DNA from: Halogeometricum sp. S1BR25-6
GTDB taxonomy: Archaea > Halobacteriota > Halobacteria > Halobacteriales > Haloferacaceae
Direction: 5' to 3'
DNA: 64,000 nucleotides
Assembly (NCBI RefSeq): GCF_031624495.1
Contig: NZ_JAMQOP010000006.1
Coordinates: 62,001 to 126,000, forward strand
In this document: piece after piece, positions 36,822 through 44,375 of the stretch
Position numbering within the stretch: position 1 is the first letter of the stretch
Layout: the number at the start of each line of letters is the position of its first letter
The notes under the pieces: generated by a model
What the model was told of the DNA's origin: nothing
Database searches by the model: none
The model's input: only the letters and a program-made list of their open reading frames with translations
Position numbers and translations under genes: made by a program

Positions 36822-37688
36822 ATGTCAAGTAAGAACGTCTCCAGTGAAGTAGTTTCGGTCGATGAACAGGCTTTCGAGAAACACGATGAAGCTGAGGTCG
36901 ACGAGGATGGGTTCGAGGTCGTCGACGAGACCCCGGAGTTCCGAGCGACGGTCGACATGGAAGTACAGGCGAAAGTCGATTCCAACCACCCAGATGCGCG
37001 GGTCGAGGAGGGCCCGGATCACATGTTCGGGAAGACTCTCGAACAGGAGGAGCGTATCGAGGCCCGGGAAGCCGAGCTGGAGCACATCAGTGCCCAGGCG
37101 GAACTCAGTCAGCAGGAGGGACGCGCGAAGCGGACGCGGGAGGTCGTCGTCGAGCAGTGTGGCCGGGACGAGCCCGAACCGGTGGAGTGCACGGATCCCC
37201 GAGAGAAGCTGACGCAGGAGGAACTCGCGGCGGTGAACAAGCAGGCGATGCGGATCAGCGATGAAGTGCAGGGCGGCTGGTCGAGAGCGGTCGTCGCGAA
37301 GCAACTGGCCGAGAAGGTGCAGCGCGGAGAGGACGTGACGAAGGCGGTGCTGGAGACCCTTGAGGAGTTGAAGGCGGCGCCGGGGGCGATCGTGCCCATC
37401 GCGGACGTGCCGGACGTCCCGGTCGGTGAGGTGACAGTTCAAGGAACTGTGCAGACCCTTTGGGAACCGAGCAGTAGCGCGATTCAGCAAGTCGGGCTGA
37501 TAGCGGATGACAGCGGGAAAATCAAGTTCACCTGCTGGGAACGGTCGAATCAAACCGTGGTGCGGGAAGGCCAGACAGTGCGGTTCCGGGCAGCAGCGAA
37601 AAACTGGTACGAAGGTCGGTGCTCAATCGCGCTGACTGGGTGGTCGGATATCCACTTCCCAGAGCGCGGTCGGTGGTGGGAAGCATAG
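36822..37688 (+). CDS. RPA-like OB-fold single-stranded DNA-binding protein
   Basis: 288 residues. An acidic N-terminal half with a helical middle (about 95-170) is followed by one OB fold (about 195-285: VGEVTVQGTVQTLWE, then GLIADDSGKIKFTCWE, then GQTVRFRAAAKNWYEGRCSIAL). This is the pattern of archaeal RPA subunits found on haloarchaeal plasmids. It would protect single strands during transfer or replication of the element. A seven-T tract follows its stop. Confidence 0.8.
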   Translation: MSSKNVSSEVVSVDEQAFEKHDEAEVDEDGFEVVDETPEFRATVDMEVQAKVDSNHPDARVEEGPDHMFGKTLEQEERIEAREAELEHISAQAELSQQEGRAKRTREVVVEQCGRDEPEPVECTDPREKLTQEELAAVNKQAMRISDEVQGGWSRAVVAKQLAEKVQRGEDVTKAVLETLEELKAAPGAIVPIADVPDVPVGEVTVQGTVQTLWEPSSSAIQQVGLIADDSGKIKFTCWERSNQTVVREGQTVRFRAAAKNWYEGRCSIALTGWSDIHFPERGRWWEA

Positions 37689-37707
37689 CCAGTCGGAGCA
37701 CTCTTCT

Positions 37708-37714
37708 TTTTTTG
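37708..37714 (+). terminator. T-tract terminator after the RPA gene
   Basis: Seven T in a row, 20 bases after the stop codon, in an otherwise GC-rich stretch. Archaeal polymerase stops at such tracts. The bases that follow (TGCTGTG, then a CCGCCACC block) resemble those after the T-tract at 39509-39514. Confidence 0.5.
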
Positions 37715-37906
37715 CTGTGTGCCGGACCGACCCAGACCCCGCCACCCCACCCTCCGCTCCGTGCTCGCTTCCTACGGTCGCTGCGCGCGCAGCCACGACC
37801 TTGCGGACTAATAGAGGAGATCATAGACAGTCCCTCCAGAGGTCGAGATCAATCTATGCTTCCTGACGTGACTAGTACGTAGAGCGTGTGGACTGAACGA
37901 GGTGGT

Positions 37907-38104
37907 TCACCAGCGACGAGCGGCTTCATAGGCTACTGTGGTTGGGAGGAGGACAACCAGTAAGACGAACGTGATTTCGCCTATTGTTGGGCCAGACTGC
38001 GTGAGGGCGCTATAGACATACAGTGCGGCGACAGCAAGCACACCGACAATAGCGGTGATGTATCGAGGATCACCCCACGAGGACGGAAATTCTGAACCAG
38101 ACAT
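37907..38104 (-). CDS. Small two-helix membrane protein
   Basis: 65 residues from the ATG at 38104, with two predicted membrane helices. A longer start at 38128 is possible, but ATATAT-like sequence at 38129-38135 is 28 bases upstream of 38104, the distance of a TATA box for a leaderless transcript. No family recognised. Confidence 0.5.
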   Translation of the reverse strand: MSGSEFPSSWGDPRYITAIVGVLAVAALYVYSALTQSGPTIGEITFVLLVVLLPTTVAYEAARRW

Positions 38105-38203
38105 ACCTTTCGAAATTCCTGCTGGCATGATATATCTTCCCTCTGTATGCAACACGGAAATTCTATCGAGTACTGTAGGCTGGTCTCAGCGGTCAATTCC
38201 CCG

Positions 38204-38222
38204 ATATAACAGGGTGTTATAT
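38204..38222. repeat. Dyad upstream of a four-helix membrane protein
   Basis: ATATAACA and TGTTATAT are perfect complements separated by GGG. They lie 24-42 bases before the ATG at 38246, so the dyad overlaps the expected TATA region and could be an operator. Confidence 0.5.
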
Positions 38223-38245
38223 GTCGTGGCTATCAAAATAACCAT

Positions 38246-38629
38246 ATGCCAACAACTGTGGATAACGAGGAAGCCGACCGTTCACGCACAGAGTTGGCCG
38301 GGCTCGCAGCCTTGGGGCTCGCGTACGTGTTCGCCGGTCTGGGGTTGTTCTACGGACTTGCAATCGACTCAATGCAGGTGTTCACCGCTGCAGTAATCGC
38401 GATTTTAGTACTGCTGGCTGTTTCAATGGGCATCATCGTACGGAACGAACCATTTGTTTCCCGAGAGAACGTTGTGATTTCAGTCTGTGTATTCGTAGCG
38501 GTGGCGCTCTTCCTCGGATTGAGTACCTTCACTGCTCTTCCGTATACCATGCTTGTCGGCGTCCTCATTCTCGTCGGCGTAATTATTCCTGGGCTGGTTC
38601 TTCAGTATGGGCCGTCAATTGTCAATTGA
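38246..38629 (+). CDS. Four-helix membrane protein
   Basis: 127 residues with four predicted membrane helices and short loops. No family recognised. It stands between two leftward genes with its own promoter region. Confidence 0.55.
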   Translation: MPTTVDNEEADRSRTELAGLAALGLAYVFAGLGLFYGLAIDSMQVFTAAVIAILVLLAVSMGIIVRNEPFVSRENVVISVCVFVAVALFLGLSTFTALPYTMLVGVLILVGVIIPGLVLQYGPSIVN

Positions 38630-38805
38630 GATGGCTCACTCAATACCCTGTAACTACCAATTAGAGTGGTCGGTCGATGTTATGGGATGAAAACAGGCGA
38701 TGGTGAGTTGAGGGAGGCTTATCGTACATAGCGCTCGTTTGATAGAATCCAACTGTTCTCAGATACTGCCCGTTCGAACCGTTCTCTGTGGCTATACCTC
38801 GACGG

Positions 38806-39021
38806 CTACGCTGACTGCGTCTCTGCACGAGTTTTCCGGTACAAATAGACGAGCAGCCCTGGTACTCCCAGGAACCCATACGTGACCCCGCGAAGTTGCG
38901 GCGAGGACAATCCTCGTTTCACCGAATCCCGGTACACATAGTACCCGACCGTCGGCCAGAAAATCAAAAGATACAGCCCCATACGAACGAGGAGGCCGTT
39001 GTATGCAGTGAGCCAATCCAT
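38806..39021 (-). CDS. Small membrane protein, operon partner of the next gene
   Basis: 71 residues from the ATG at 39021 (a GTG at 39027 would add two). Two predicted membrane helices (LLIFWPTVGYYVY and YGFLGVPGLLVYLY) flank a basic loop. The upstream gene ends at 39024, so the two are in one operon. No family recognised. Confidence 0.55.
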   Translation of the reverse strand: MDWLTAYNGLLVRMGLYLLIFWPTVGYYVYRDSVKRGLSSPQLRGVTYGFLGVPGLLVYLYRKTRAETQSA

Positions 39022-39023
39022 AC

Positions 39024-39419
39024 TCACGCCGTCGACTGTTGTCGCCGAGCGACACGCCAGATCAGGACCCCGAGCCCGACAGCGACAGCGTAGCCGAGGA
39101 CGATGAGCGGGTCACGTCCGTTCAGGAGCACGTCGTAGAGCACGACGAACCCTCCAAGCACACTCCCGACGATCAACCAGAGGAGCTGGCTGCCTTCGGT
39201 CTTCGCTTTCAGTTCGAAGCCAGTCGCTAGACGGATCCCGACCATTACCGCTGCCAGCACCGCTGCTGTGAGGAGTGGTAATCCAAGCGCAGTGAGCGCT
39301 GTCGCCGCAAGCACATCTGTCGACGTGAGGATGAGCGACCAGCCAAACAGGCCGATGGCCAGCCAGACGACGCTCCGCCAGAGCTCCTCGTTGATGATTT
39401 CGCGCGTATCGGGTTTCAT
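39024..39419 (-). CDS. Four-helix membrane protein
   Basis: 131 residues with four predicted membrane helices in two pairs and a Lys/Arg-rich C-terminus. No family recognised. First gene of a leftward pair. Confidence 0.55.
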   Translation of the reverse strand: MKPDTREIINEELWRSVVWLAIGLFGWSLILTSTDVLAATALTALGLPLLTAAVLAAVMVGIRLATGFELKAKTEGSQLLWLIVGSVLGGFVVLYDVLLNGRDPLIVLGYAVAVGLGVLIWRVARRQQSTA

Positions 39420-39494
39420 AACGGAGAACTACGACTTGGGCAACAATAAATGTAGTCTGGTTGGAGTTCAGACATCCCGGTCGAGGAGGAGCCA

Positions 39495-39514
39495 GGGCGA
39501 CGCGCCCCTTTTTT
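39495..39514 (+). terminator. Hairpin plus T-tract upstream of the TFB gene
   Basis: GGGCG, a three-base loop and CGCCC are followed by six T (39509-39514). On the plus strand this reads like an intrinsic terminator and would shield the TFB promoter from read-through. Confidence 0.45.
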
Positions 39515-39643
39515 GCTGGTGTGTAGCGGTCACCGCCACCTCCCACCACCTCCACGGTCCGGGCTGCTCACGGCGCTCACGCGCCGTTGCGCGGCCGGGC
39601 TTTCGCCACTGCACCTCATCGGAGTCAGCGCCGTTCCGTGTGG

Positions 39644-39672
39644 TATATTTGTGCCCCCTCATGGGTGAGGGG
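39644..39672 (+). promoter_or_regulatory. TFB promoter: TATA box followed by hairpin copy c
   Basis: TATATTT at 39644-39650 is followed by arms CCCCTC and GAGGGG (39655-39672) around the loop ATGGGT. The hairpin lies between the TATA box and the expected start site near 39671, or at the very start of the RNA. The ATG is at 39717. Confidence 0.6.
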
Positions 39673-39716
39673 CATTCCGAGAGACGGAGACCAGGTGATC
39701 CCCCTCGTGCGTATTC

Positions 39717-40643
39717 ATGGCTACCAGAGAGATCTACGAGACGACGTTCGACGAAGACGTCCAAACCGAGACCGACTCGAACCAGTGTCCCGAGTGCGAT
39801 GGCCGGGTCACCACCAACGCGGTCGAAACCGTCTGCGAGGACTGTGGCCTCGTCGTCGACGAGCAGCGAATCGACCACGGGCCGGAGTGGCGAGGATTCG
39901 ACGAAGACGAGCGCGAGCGCACAGGCGCTCCGTTGACGGCGGCGCGGCACGATCGTGGGTTGTCGACGAAGATCGGCCGCGGGACCGATGCAAACGGGAA
40001 CGAACTCTCAGGACAGAAGCGACGGCGGCTCGCTCGGATGCGCCGTGAACAGACGCGTGGGCGGTTTCAGTCGAAAGCCGAACGCAACCTTGCACACGGG
40101 CTTAGTGAAGTCCGCCGGATCAGTAGTGCACTCGAACTGTCCGAAACGATCCGTGACCAGGCCTGCCAGCTCTTCCGCAGCGCTCAGAACGAGGACCTCC
40201 TGCAGGGCCGGTCGATCGAGGCGATGGCCGCCGCGAGTGTCTACGGCGCGTGTCGGTGTAACGGGCGGCCGCGAACGCTCGACGACATCACCGAGTCGGC
40301 GCGCGTCGAGCAATCGCGGATGACGAACGCATACACGACGCTGAATACGGAACTTGGCCTGCCAGCCCAGCCCGTGACGCCCAGCGCGTTCGTTCCGCGG
40401 TTGGCGTCGGAGCTCGACGTCTCCGATCAGATCCGGCAGCGGGCTCGGCAGTTGGCGGAAGCATCCGAATCGACCGGAGCAACCACGGGGGTTCGACCAT
40501 CCGGGTTCGCTGCAGCCTGTCTGTACAAGGCCGGACGCGAAGACGGACGGTGGCTCACCCAGTCGGACGTCGCTGACGTTGCGAACGTCTCGGTGGTCAC
40601 CGTGCGGACCCACCGCGACGCGCTGGACGAACTGGCTGTCTAA
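39717..40643 (+). CDS. tfb: Transcription initiation factor IIB (TFB), element copy
   Basis: 308 residues. An N-terminal zinc ribbon (C24, C27, C40, C43) is followed by a B-reader/linker (RGLSTKIGRG) and two cyclin repeats (about 115-205 and 215-305). TFB joins TBP at the promoter and positions RNA polymerase. Haloarchaea use several TFBs for different gene sets. This one is inside the mobile element and has one of the element's hairpins in its own promoter. Confidence 0.95.
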   Translation: MATREIYETTFDEDVQTETDSNQCPECDGRVTTNAVETVCEDCGLVVDEQRIDHGPEWRGFDEDERERTGAPLTAARHDRGLSTKIGRGTDANGNELSGQKRRRLARMRREQTRGRFQSKAERNLAHGLSEVRRISSALELSETIRDQACQLFRSAQNEDLLQGRSIEAMAAASVYGACRCNGRPRTLDDITESARVEQSRMTNAYTTLNTELGLPAQPVTPSAFVPRLASELDVSDQIRQRARQLAEASESTGATTGVRPSGFAAACLYKAGREDGRWLTQSDVADVANVSVVTVRTHRDALDELAV

Positions 40644-40743
40644 CGCCCACACTGCTGATTTTCGATTGTATGTCTGTAGGCTGATTGATGTGAGAGCCAT
40701 TATTTAAACCCGAAGACGAAGCATGATACGGCCAGATCACTCT

Positions 40744-41631
40744 ATGACCGACCAGTACGCCGACTACGAAGCCCTCCGACCGCTCGGCGAAGCGACCCAC
40801 GTTCCCGACGATCAACTCGCCAGTAGTAGTGGCGAGCCCCGGCGGCAACGCTCTGGTGGCGTCGACGCGGGCTATCCAGACGACCCGACAGAAGGTGAGA
40901 CCGAGTGCGATTCCTGTGGAGCGTCGATCCCCGCTGGCCAGTCGAAGTGCCGGTTCTGTCTCACGAACCATCTCGAAGCAGCCGACGATCAGGACACATC
41001 GACTGCCGAACAGACTCTCCTCCATATCATCCACATAGTCGTTGAGGCGTCGACGTTCTACGGCGCCGTCGGGAAGGGATCTGCTGCGGCCACCCTCCTC
41101 GCGAAGGCAGACGATGACCCAGTAGTCGATGACTGCAAGCTAATCTATGATCTCGACGAGGAACCGGCCCCACGGCTTGTCGATCAGTGGCCCTCGCTCC
41201 CCTCGGCGACACGGGTCACGTCTGAATGTGGTAATCAGCTGCTCGCGGCTGCTCGTGAGCGGACGGCGTGGACAGAGACGACGCAGTCCTGTCACGACGG
41301 CGAGCACACGACGTTCCTCTACGAGGAAACCGGGAGTGGGGTTCACTCCGAAGATCGTCTTGCAAGCCTACGTGAGGACGCAGACGGCGACCTCTGGCTG
41401 GTGCCAGCGATTGCGGTCCAGGAATCCGTTGACAAGACCGATACCGAACAGCCACGACGCGAGCGCCCGAAGAGAACTCACCTCGAGTGTCGGGAGTGTG
41501 ATCGGAAGACTAAGCATCGATTCCGCGAGTTCGAGGCTGTCCCCGATGACGAGTGGACCGGGCAGCCAATGTGGGGCTGTCAGCGGTGCGGCACGCCACG
41601 CTACGGGCCCGAACCCGAAGCCGATCAGTAA
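40744..41631 (+). CDS. Zinc-ribbon protein of unknown function, conserved in haloarchaeal elements
   Basis: 295 residues from the ATG at 40744. A first zinc ribbon (CDSCG and CRFC, about residues 55-75) and a second at the C-terminus (CRECDRKTKHRF and CQRCG, about 248-285) frame an acidic middle. I recall similar proteins labelled biosurfactant protein 1 in databases, a name the sequence does not support. An earlier ATG at 40723 is too close to the TATA-like TATTTAA at 40701-40707. Site C follows its stop. Confidence 0.65.
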   Translation: MTDQYADYEALRPLGEATHVPDDQLASSSGEPRRQRSGGVDAGYPDDPTEGETECDSCGASIPAGQSKCRFCLTNHLEAADDQDTSTAEQTLLHIIHIVVEASTFYGAVGKGSAAATLLAKADDDPVVDDCKLIYDLDEEPAPRLVDQWPSLPSATRVTSECGNQLLAAARERTAWTETTQSCHDGEHTTFLYEETGSGVHSEDRLASLREDADGDLWLVPAIAVQESVDKTDTEQPRRERPKRTHLECRECDRKTKHRFREFEAVPDDEWTGQPMWGCQRCGTPRYGPEPEADQ

Positions 41632-41644
41632 AGACGACGTCAAA

Positions 41645-41685
41645 TTAACCAACAATTCTGGTGTCGGCTCGGAGTTGTTGGTTAA
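41645..41685. repeat. Long-spacer inverted repeat, site C
   Basis: Arms TTAACCAACA (41645-41654) and TGTTGGTTAA (41676-41685) with a 21-base spacer. One more base on each inner side also pairs. It starts 13 bases after the preceding stop codon. Confidence 0.75.
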
Positions 41686-41748
41686 CAGAAGCCAGCTCGC
41701 GACCACCCGACGATACCACACCTGCTGACTGCCCGCCGGTGTTTTTCG

Positions 41749-41771
41749 GCGCCGAGAATTGGCGGAGGCGC
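41749..41771 (+). promoter_or_regulatory. GC hairpin with G-rich loop, copy d
   Basis: Arms GCGCC and GGCGC, loop GAGAATTGGCGGA, directly after GTTTTTCG. It ends four bases before the ATG at 41776. Confidence 0.5.
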
Positions 41772-41775
41772 ACAC

Positions 41776-41964
41776 ATGGATCCACGAGACACCCCCGGCT
41801 ATCGACTCCACCGCGCGCTCAGTAGCCTCACCAGTATCGACAGCGACCAATTGGAGCCCGCTGATCGAGAGCGAATTAGCACCGCGACGACGCTCCTCGA
41901 GCAGGTAGATTTTCTCACCCAACCGAATACGACGAGGGACGGTGACATCAACAGAGAATCCTGA
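41776..41964 (+). CDS. Small helical protein, 62 residues
   Basis: Acidic, helical (YRLHRALSSLTSID, then a second helix). No family recognised. Support comes from haloarchaeal composition and the promoter-like hairpin immediately upstream. Confidence 0.5.
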   Translation: MDPRDTPGYRLHRALSSLTSIDSDQLEPADRERISTATTLLEQVDFLTQPNTTRDGDINRES

Positions 41965-42021
41965 CAGCTCGACGCATCGGCAGCGCAACGTCATGTGGCC
42001 GTCACAGCGTGAGCAGTTGCT

Positions 42022-42046
42022 CGCCCCCTGAAAGGGTGCGGGGGCG
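42022..42046 (+). promoter_or_regulatory. GC hairpin with G-rich loop, copy e
   Basis: Arms CGCCCCC and GGGGGCG (7 bases, perfect), loop TGAAAGGGTGC. It ends 24 bases before the ATG at 42071. Confidence 0.6.
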
Positions 42047-42070
42047 CGAGACCGCTCCCGAGAACAATCC

Positions 42071-42451
42071 ATGGCAACATTGCAAGCCGCAACGACATCG
42101 ACCGGCGCGCTCGTATCGGATCCACAGGCAGTCCGCGAGCTCTGTGAGAACCACTGCTTCGGGACGCTCAACTGGGAAGTGGACGACGACGGCGAACTCG
42201 TTATCTGGGGCTACGACAGCTTCGAAGTGTACGAGGCCCGTGAGAACGGTCTTCCTGACTACGACGGTGGCATCGTCACTCACGAGTTCCTCCGGTCGCT
42301 CGCGGAGTATCTCGAACCGAACGAAGAATTCGACATCCAGACAGCCGGATTTACCAAGTGCCGGTTTCCCGTGCTGGCGAAACGGTACGTCGTTCGCGAC
42401 GGCGAAGTCCTCCACGCGGACCTCAGTTCCCCCGACCCGATCGACGAGTAG
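42071..42451 (+). CDS. Acidic protein of unknown function
   Basis: 126 residues, mixed alpha/beta, with NWEVDDDGELVIWGYDSFEVYEA and a late CRFPVLAKRYVV. No family recognised. It is preceded by hairpin e and followed by hairpin f, so it probably is its own transcription unit. Confidence 0.6.
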   Translation: MATLQAATTSTGALVSDPQAVRELCENHCFGTLNWEVDDDGELVIWGYDSFEVYEARENGLPDYDGGIVTHEFLRSLAEYLEPNEEFDIQTAGFTKCRFPVLAKRYVVRDGEVLHADLSSPDPIDE

Positions 42452-42461
42452 CGTTGTTCGT

Positions 42462-42481
42462 CCCCCGGGAGGGGTGCGGGG
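42462..42481 (+). promoter_or_regulatory. GC hairpin with G-rich loop, copy f (weak)
   Basis: Arms CCCC and GGGG, loop CGGGAGGGGTGC. The shortest arms of the set. It follows GTTGTTCG and lies 38 bases before the ATG at 42520. Confidence 0.4.
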
Positions 42482-42519
42482 CGATCCAGTCGTGGGTCGT
42501 CCTGCAAGGAGATTGTTCA

Positions 42520-43182
42520 ATGGGCCACCGCGCACTCGTTGCGTACGAACGCACAGACGGACAGTACACGCTCCACTACTCTCATTGGGGTGCAGCGAAT
42601 CTCAAGCTCAAGCACCGAATCTCGGCCGAAACACCGTTCGGTGGCGACGACACCGACTCGAAGTGGGCGAAACAGCTGCTGGCGGAACTGGCCGATGGCC
42701 TCGAAGCAGATGGCGTCGACGGCTACCTCGCCGGCGAGGATCGTCCGTCGTCGGTCGTCAAGCCGAAGCCCCGTGCCACCGGGCTCACCCTCGACGAGAT
42801 CGTCGCGGACCACCTCGACTATCTCCACCACGAGGCGATCTTCGTGGTGTCACCCACCTTCGAGGTGACCGCCTATCGGACGCTGTGGTTCGGGCTGCAG
42901 TACGACTCGGAGACGGTCGAACAGGGAGAGACCGTCGGGAACGGCGCGCTCGCGACGGTGCGCTGGTACGACGGCAAGCCGGTCGGCGACGGCCACCTAC
43001 AGGGACAGTTCGCGGCCCTCAAAGACGTCGTCGGCGACATGCTCGATAAGGGCGTCTTCACGCCGTCAACGGCGATACAGTATCTGAAACGGAAGCTCGC
43101 TGAGCGGGTCGGAGACCGACAGGAGCTGCTCATTCCGACCGGAGAATCACCCTTCGAGACAGCGAGTCTCGGCAAGCCGTAA
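42520..43182 (+). CDS. DUF6735-like protein
   Basis: 220 residues from the ATG at 42520 (MGHRALVAYERTDGQYTLHY). The opening and the SHWGAANLKLKHRI stretch are what I remember of the haloarchaeal DUF6735 family. Function unknown. The open frame extends upstream to 42358, but this overlaps the previous gene in another frame and hairpin f, so the internal ATG is chosen. Confidence 0.7.
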   Translation: MGHRALVAYERTDGQYTLHYSHWGAANLKLKHRISAETPFGGDDTDSKWAKQLLAELADGLEADGVDGYLAGEDRPSSVVKPKPRATGLTLDEIVADHLDYLHHEAIFVVSPTFEVTAYRTLWFGLQYDSETVEQGETVGNGALATVRWYDGKPVGDGHLQGQFAALKDVVGDMLDKGVFTPSTAIQYLKRKLAERVGDRQELLIPTGESPFETASLGKP

Positions 43183-43219
43183 CACCAATCCCTTAGTGGA
43201 TATCGGGGGACGTCTAAGT

Positions 43220-43504
43220 ATGTCAAATCAGTCTGAAGATGACGTTCGTGTTTGGCTTGTCGAACGGACGTACTCCGATGACGAGCAGAACCTGATCATC
43301 CTCACCTACGCAACACCCGATGGAGAACAGTACTATCGGAAGGAACGCGCACTCACGTCCTTCACCGACGTCCGAGATACGACAGCAGCAGTCGATGCTG
43401 AACCCGGCAATCTTGGCATGGTCGATGACCCCGACCTCCAGGAGCAATACGCGGCCGAAGCACAGCGAATGCAGGAGGTTCACGACCCGGACGACGTGAT
43501 CTGA
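43220..43504 (+). CDS. Small acidic protein of unknown function
   Basis: 94 residues beginning MSNQSEDDVRVWLVERTYSD, with two beta strands (LIILTYATPDGEQYY) and an acidic helical end. No family recognised. It is the last small gene before the metal-resistance pair. Confidence 0.55.
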   Translation: MSNQSEDDVRVWLVERTYSDDEQNLIILTYATPDGEQYYRKERALTSFTDVRDTTAAVDAEPGNLGMVDDPDLQEQYAAEAQRMQEVHDPDDVI

Positions 43505-43565
43505 TACCCGCCAGTAGACATCGCCCCAAGCCATGGGTTATGTCGTGGCAGGCCTTAGTCGGGGT

Positions 43566-44315
43566 ATGCGCGAACTCGTCTTCGCTCTCGAATACGAGCC
43601 CGGCTGCAACAGGGTGGCGGACGCCCTCGCAGACCACCCCGACGCTCGCGTTCGTTCACTCTCGCTGCACGCCACTGCCGACCAGCTCTGGCGAGTCGAC
43701 CATGCCACCGGCACTCCGGACGCACTCGACGCCATCGAGGACGCGTTTCGCAACAGCGACTACTACGCCGACTGTCTCGCCACCGAGGACTGCGGCGCAA
43801 CCCAGACCACCCGTGTCCTCGACCGCACGGACGACACGCTCATCCTCTACTCCGACTGGGAGCGGACCCCTGCCTGTGCCTCAGTCCCCCACATCGCCCG
43901 CGACCACCTCGGCGACGGTGTGCTGTTCGAGACCCGTCACGAGGGCCGCCACTACACGTGGCGGCTCATTCACTCCGACGAGGGCGATGTGGCGGCGTTC
44001 TTCGATTCCCTCGGGGTTGCCGTCGGGGAATGCGCCCAGATGGAGATGCTCCGCACCGCGGATACGACGACATCAGCTGGGGGAGGCGACGGGACACCGA
44101 GCGGCCTGCCGCCAGCACAGGAGGCCGCACTCCAGGCCGCTGTCGAACACGGCTACTACGAGTCACCCCGCGAGGTCGACGTCGGCGAACTCGCCGAGCA
44201 TCTCGACGTGCCACGGTCAACACTCACCTACCGACTCCGTCGGGCGGAAGAACATTTGGCGAAGCAACATGTCGCCGGCGAGCGGGTAGCGGAAGAACGG
44301 CTGGCATCGCACTGA
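43566..44315 (+). CDS. Bat-type (HTH-10) transcriptional regulator
   Basis: 249 residues from the ATG at 43566 (an upstream start at 43533 adds 11 residues). A long sensor-like N-terminal domain is followed by the bacterio-opsin-activator helix-turn-helix (AALQAAVEHGYYESPREVDVG, then ELAEHLDVPRSTLTYRLRRAEEHL). It lies directly before a Zn/Cd ATPase gene, which it probably controls. A strong palindrome lies between them at 44324. Confidence 0.8.
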   Translation: MRELVFALEYEPGCNRVADALADHPDARVRSLSLHATADQLWRVDHATGTPDALDAIEDAFRNSDYYADCLATEDCGATQTTRVLDRTDDTLILYSDWERTPACASVPHIARDHLGDGVLFETRHEGRHYTWRLIHSDEGDVAAFFDSLGVAVGECAQMEMLRTADTTTSAGGGDGTPSGLPPAQEAALQAAVEHGYYESPREVDVGELAEHLDVPRSTLTYRLRRAEEHLAKQHVAGERVAEERLASH

Positions 44316-44323
44316 GGGCCGCA

Positions 44324-44339
44324 GTTGGAATATTCCAAC
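44324..44339. promoter_or_regulatory. Perfect 16-base palindrome between HTH regulator and metal ATPase
   Basis: GTTGGAAT followed by ATTCCAAC, a perfect palindrome, nine bases after the regulator stop and 36 bases before the ATPase ATG at 44376. Candidate operator and TATA region for the ATPase. Confidence 0.6.
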
Positions 44340-44375
44340 AAAGACATATGGAACTCCCACTCCTACCGTGAGGTA

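Noticed and set aside
36431-36985. Open frames on both strands in the GC-rich region before the RPA gene
   Set aside because: Several mutually overlapping frames with basic, non-haloarchaeal composition, and none has a promoter or homology.
40723-40743. Earlier start of the zinc-ribbon gene at 40723
   Set aside because: Too close to the TATA-like sequence at 40701-40707. The start at 40744 leaves a normal distance.
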